The position numbers and the translations under genes are program-made. This document shows positions 60,933 to 64,000 of a stretch of 64,000 nt of DNA, one piece after another (position 1 is the stretch's first letter; every line of letters begins with the position of its first letter). Origin of the DNA: Flavitalea plasmicola (GTDB taxonomy: Bacteria > Bacteroidota > Bacteroidia > Chitinophagales > Chitinophagaceae); NCBI RefSeq assembly GCF_030546645.1, contig NZ_JAUOTO010000012.1, forward strand, positions 1 to 64,000. The letters run 5' to 3'. Under the pieces are notes generated by a model. That model did no database searches, was not told the origin of the DNA, and saw only the letters and a list, made by a program, of their open reading frames with translations.

Positions 60933-62015
60933 TTATTTTGAAATGGTATCATTAGCAACTTTCACCACAGCCGCCGCCGTCAGATAGCTCACGCCCTCGG
61001 TGATCACCCGGTCCACGCTGTCCAGCCCTTCGCTCACCGCCACTTTATCCTTCGACAAAAAGGCGATCCTTATGGGGCGCTTCCTCACCGTACGGCGATC
61101 TGTATTCAACGTATAGACGAACCCGGTCTTGCCGTCGCCTTCCACCAGCGCTTCGATGGGAATGATCGTCAGGGGCTGGCGGGATGAAGGCTGCAAGGTC
61201 AGATTGCAGAACAGCCCCGGGGCCAGCTTGTGGCCACCCGCCGACACCGTCACTTCGATGGGGTAGGTGCCATTCGTAGGATCGGCGCCCTCTGCCATTT
61301 TTGTGATAGCACCGGTGAAGGACACACCGGGGTAGGCTTCTATATAGACCGTCGCCTTATCGCCTTTTTTCAACACCACCCAGTCGCGGTCCGATACGCC
61401 AAAACGGACCACCCAATCGGCAGCGGTCGTACCGTTAAAAAGAAAGACCGCGTTCCCTGCAGTGGCCAGCTCCCCCTCGTTCATGAATTTCTGCAGGATG
61501 GCGCCTGCGGAGGGAGCATGGATCTGCGCATATTGCTGGTTGAAACGGGCGATACGCAAAGCTTCCGTAGCCACGCCCACCTGCGTATGGGTATTTTGCA
61601 GCTGCTCCAGGGAAGCCACCGTATCCCGGTACAGGTTGTTGATCCGGCCCTCATCCCTTTTTGATTTTTCCAGGTTCTGCGAAGCCTGCTGCACCTGTGC
61701 GTCGATCTCCGTCAGATCAAGCGTTGCCAGCAGCTGCCCCCGTGCCACATGATCTCCCTCTTTTACATAGATCCGGGAGACGATGCCTCCTATCTTGAAT
61801 GACAGACGGGCTTCCGCATTCGAAGCGATCAGTCCCGAATACTGCAGCGTACGGCTGTAATTGCCCACCGTGATGGGCTGCTGTTTTACCAGGATGGGAT
61901 CCTCTCCCGTTCTTTGGCTGGCAGTGGCAGCCTTATTGTCACCGCATTTCACCAGGGCGAATGCAAGGATTGCCGCGAGGGGAAAACGAAGGCTCCGTAA
62001 AAATGTCCGATTCAT
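60933..62015 (-). CDS. RND efflux periplasmic adaptor subunit (AcrA-like)
   Basis: 360 residues. A lipoprotein-like leader (FPLAAILAFALVKCGDNKAATA) has a cysteine near 24. Next come a barrel-sandwich (lipoyl-like) half ARLSFKIGGIVSRIYVKEGDHVARGQLLATLD, a short alpha-hairpin (QVQQASQNLEKSKRDEGRIN), the second half (IHAPSAGAILQKFMNEGELATAGNAVFLF), and beta-barrel and membrane-proximal parts (KGDKATVYIEAYPG, LTIIPIEALVEGDGKTGFVY). It bridges the inner pump and the outer channel. The gene is second in the operon, 37 bp after the TolC gene. Confidence 0.95.
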   Translation of the reverse strand: MNRTFLRSLRFPLAAILAFALVKCGDNKAATASQRTGEDPILVKQQPITVGNYSRTLQYSGLIASNAEARLSFKIGGIVSRIYVKEGDHVARGQLLATLDLTEIDAQVQQASQNLEKSKRDEGRINNLYRDTVASLEQLQNTHTQVGVATEALRIARFNQQYAQIHAPSAGAILQKFMNEGELATAGNAVFLFNGTTAADWVVRFGVSDRDWVVLKKGDKATVYIEAYPGVSFTGAITKMAEGADPTNGTYPIEVTVSAGGHKLAPGLFCNLTLQPSSRQPLTIIPIEALVEGDGKTGFVYTLNTDRRTVRKRPIRIAFLSKDKVAVSEGLDSVDRVITEGVSYLTAAAVVKVANDTISK

Positions 62016-62052
62016 GGTTTGTAGTTTATCATTACTTATTTGAAATATCAGG

Positions 62053-63456
62053 TCAGAATTTGTAAGCTGCCGTCACTCTTTCCAGCTCGGCAGCCCGGTT
62101 CAACACAGTCAGGCATGCCAGGGAATACCGGAGCTCCGCGCTCGTCATCTGCGTGCGCGCGTCGATCAGCTCGATCTGGATGGCGTTGCCCTCCTTGAAC
62201 CGGCGTTCCGCCAGCCGGTAAGTTTCGCGGGTGCTCGCGACCTCATCCATCAGGGATTGCAGCGCTTCCACCGCCGAAGAATAATCGTTGGCGCTTGTCT
62301 GTACCTGCAGCGTCAGCTGCTGCGTCAGCTGCCTGTACTGATCTCCCACCGCCCTGACATCGATCTCCGACTGACGCACCTTATACTTATTATCATTTGC
62401 TTTAAAAAGGGGCCACACCAGCTGCAGGCCTGCCATCTGGTAGAACTGATCGCTGTTGAAGCGGAAGCCAAAACCCTGGAACCCCACATCATAAAAAGCA
62501 TTGAGCTTGGGAACGAGATAATTGCGGGTATACCGGAGGTTGGAGGCCAGTATCCGCTGCATGCTGCCCAGCTTGGCCAGCTCTTCCCGGCCTGCAGGCA
62601 CACCGGGAGAAAGACGGAGTACGGCGGCATCCGCGACAGTCGGTGGCAGGCCTCCGCGCGCGATGGCCCCGGTGGTGTCCGTCTTCAATGAGAACAACGC
62701 TTCATCCGTCTGTACGTCCGCATCCAGCGGCCTGTTGAGTAAAAAATTAAAGTAAGCCCTCGCATTGCGGATCTTATTCTTTGCCTCGATGAGCGAAGAT
62801 TCCACCTGGCTCACCTGCGCCTGCGCACGGAGAACGATCTCTTTCGTGGCCATCCTGTTCTCCACGAATTTCTCGCTCACCCTCCGGTTCTCTTTCACCA
62901 GCCCCAGTGCATTGGTATAGATCTCCACTGCCTTGCCCGCCTGTAGATATTGGTAGTAACCCTGGCGGATCTGCTGCACCAGCTCCCGCCGGTAAACATC
63001 CAGGTCGGCCCGCCGGGCATTGATCATCTCGCCGCTGACTTCCCGGTTATGCCGGAGGTCCGTATTGATCAATGGCAGGGTCACCTCCACTTTCGTATCA
63101 TGGTAATCGTTAGGCAGGAACTGGATGGTCTGGTTACCCACCTGCGGGAACTTATTGGAGGCAGTGAGCTGGTTAAGCGTGGAATAAACGCCATTCAGCA
63201 GATCGCCCACGGGTATGTCCTGACTACGGCCGCCATGCGCCAGTGTGTATTGGGAGCTAAAGCCGGCCTGGGGATAAAAAAGGGATTGCGCTCTTTTCAG
63301 ATCGATCAGTGCCTTTTGCAGATCGTAGCCCTGCTGGCGCAGCACCAGGTTGCTGTCCAGCCCATAGCGGATATATCCTTCCAGCACTTTATCCTGTGCG
63401 GTAACGCCAAGGGCCAACAGCAACCCAAAGCAGAGTGAAATTAATTTTGGTACCAT
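62053..63456 (-). CDS. TolC-family outer-membrane efflux protein
   Basis: 467 residues. A signal peptide (LISLCFGLLLALGVTAQ) is followed by two OEP repeats: LEGYIRYGLDSNLVLRQQGYDLQKALIDLKRAQSLFYPQAGFSSQYT and, later, NTSNRP-like NRPLDADVQTDEALF and LVPKLNAFYDVGFQGFGF. Long amphipathic helices (KAVEIYTNALGLVKENRRVSEKFVENRM and SALEALQSLMDE-type) form the periplasmic tunnel. It makes the exit duct for the pump. It is the first gene of the operon, with the TetR gene and a terminator upstream. Confidence 0.94.
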   Translation of the reverse strand: MVPKLISLCFGLLLALGVTAQDKVLEGYIRYGLDSNLVLRQQGYDLQKALIDLKRAQSLFYPQAGFSSQYTLAHGGRSQDIPVGDLLNGVYSTLNQLTASNKFPQVGNQTIQFLPNDYHDTKVEVTLPLINTDLRHNREVSGEMINARRADLDVYRRELVQQIRQGYYQYLQAGKAVEIYTNALGLVKENRRVSEKFVENRMATKEIVLRAQAQVSQVESSLIEAKNKIRNARAYFNFLLNRPLDADVQTDEALFSLKTDTTGAIARGGLPPTVADAAVLRLSPGVPAGREELAKLGSMQRILASNLRYTRNYLVPKLNAFYDVGFQGFGFRFNSDQFYQMAGLQLVWPLFKANDNKYKVRQSEIDVRAVGDQYRQLTQQLTLQVQTSANDYSSAVEALQSLMDEVASTRETYRLAERRFKEGNAIQIELIDARTQMTSAELRYSLACLTVLNRAAELERVTAAYKF

Positions 63457-63508
63457 GTTTAATTTATTGGTGTCGTGAATTTTATTAACGATGTTAAGTA
63501 ATAGGGTG

Positions 63509-63529
63509 AAAAAAATGCCCTCAAGGGCA
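63509..63529 (-). terminator. Terminator after the TetR-family gene
   Basis: TGCCC-TTGA-GGGCA followed by a run of seven T on the minus strand, 20 bp past the regulator's stop codon. It should separate the regulator from the efflux operon, which would then need its own promoter in the 50 bp that follow. I see no consensus element there. Confidence 0.8.
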
Positions 63530-63549
63530 CACAGGGCAAATACAGGATA

Positions 63550-64000
63550 CTATAAAGCAGCCTTGCCTGAAATATCCAGCGACTTCACCAGCCAGTCGAC
63601 GGATTGCATGATCACAGGCAGGATCTGCCCCTTCTCTGGCACCAGCTTTTCCAGTCGTTCCCGCGTTGCCAGGGACACCAGTCCATGCACCATGCTCCAG
63701 ATAGAAAGACTAAGCACAATCGGATCCGTTTGAGCGATATACCCTTTCTCCATGGCTTCTATCAATGTATCCCTCAGCCGGGTAAGCGCCGCGTCCCCGT
63801 TCTTCCAATCACATCCCATCTCCGTCAGCTTTTTCATCGGCTCCCGCTGGATGAACATCAGGTCATAGTATTCAGGGTTCTCCATGCCAAACCGGATATA
63901 GTTCTCTCCCATTTTACGGAGACGCAATAAAGGGTTCTGGATATCATCCAGTTCCTTGTTCATCTCCAGCATCTTCTGAAAGCCGATCTCATGCAGATTG
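63550..64000 (-). CDS. TetR/AcrR-family regulator, C-terminal part (truncated by window edge)
   Basis: About 149 residues are visible; the frame is open to the right edge (reading NLHEIGFQKMLEMNKELDD), so the DNA-binding N-terminus lies outside. The helical ligand-binding domain shows MGENYIRFGMENPEYYDLMFIQRE and SLSIWSMVHGLVSLATRERLEKL, typical of the TetR C-terminal domain of the WHG (PF13305) type. It is likely the repressor of the adjacent TolC-adaptor-pump operon, released by a pump substrate; this rests on position only. The ATG at 63970-63972 is internal and not the start. Confidence 0.85.
   Translation of the reverse strand, partial: NLHEIGFQKMLEMNKELDDIQNPLLRLRKMGENYIRFGMENPEYYDLMFIQREPMKKLTEMGCDWKNGDAALTRLRDTLIEAMEKGYIAQTDPIVLSLSIWSMVHGLVSLATRERLEKLVPEKGQILPVIMQSVDWLVKSLDISGKAAL

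Overview
The window is one contiguous stretch of a Bacteroidota chromosome, most like a Chitinophagaceae member (Chitinophaga/Puia-like; the genus is a guess). Reasons: promoters of the type TTG-N19/20-TAnnTTTG (metG, atpD, the 15310 lipoprotein), a TlpA protein with a DUF4369-type N-terminus, an atpD-atpC pair standing apart from other ATP synthase genes, a compact mraZ-to-ftsZ cluster, DUF4136/OmpA-type lipoproteins, and protein sequences of Bacteroidota character. No rRNA, tRNA, CRISPR array, insertion sequence or prophage was found.

Left part (1-12823, all minus strand): the accessory edge of a natural-product or glycoconjugate locus. It holds the first 302 residues of a non-ribosomal peptide synthetase (TubC-like docking domain plus condensation domain; the gene runs off the left edge). 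Upstream of it lie a carbamoyltransferase with a large inserted SCP2-like domain, an SGNH-hydrolase/TPR protein, a second carbamoyltransferase, a class-B asparagine synthetase and an FkbM methyltransferase. An OxyR regulator with both redox cysteines follows, carrying a good OxyR operator over its own start codon, and then a third carbamoyltransferase in more AT-rich DNA. Together these suggest a peptide or peptide-glycan product that is carbamoylated, amidated, methylated and possibly acylated.

Middle-left (13039-29937): housekeeping and envelope genes: a serine hydrolase, lipoproteins, an OmpA-like protein, tandem S66 LD-carboxypeptidases, metG, a FadB-like beta-oxidation enzyme, a TlpA thioredoxin, a metzincin-type protease, an ABC-2 transporter and a TIGR01777 epimerase.

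Middle (30073-46665, minus strand): a dcw cell-wall/division cluster in the order mraZ-rsmH-ftsL-ftsI-murE-mraY-murD-ftsW-murG-murC-ftsQ-ftsA-ftsZ. It has an MraZ operator in front (three GTG boxes exactly 10 bp apart) and a terminator behind ftsZ. Three DnaA-box-like sequences lie just upstream.

Right part (46907-64000): a DUF3052 protein, GNAT proteins, queA, a sensor kinase, YqgE, outer-membrane proteins, atpD-atpC, a PQQ-propeller protein, and an RND efflux operon (TolC-adaptor-pump) next to a TetR regulator cut by the right edge.

A family of AGCT(A/G)CA-type heptamer repeats, usually arranged as long hairpins, occurs at 21472, 41163 and 47321, directly against the stop codons of metG, murE and a GNAT gene. 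One copy lies in frame inside queA (48631-48725).
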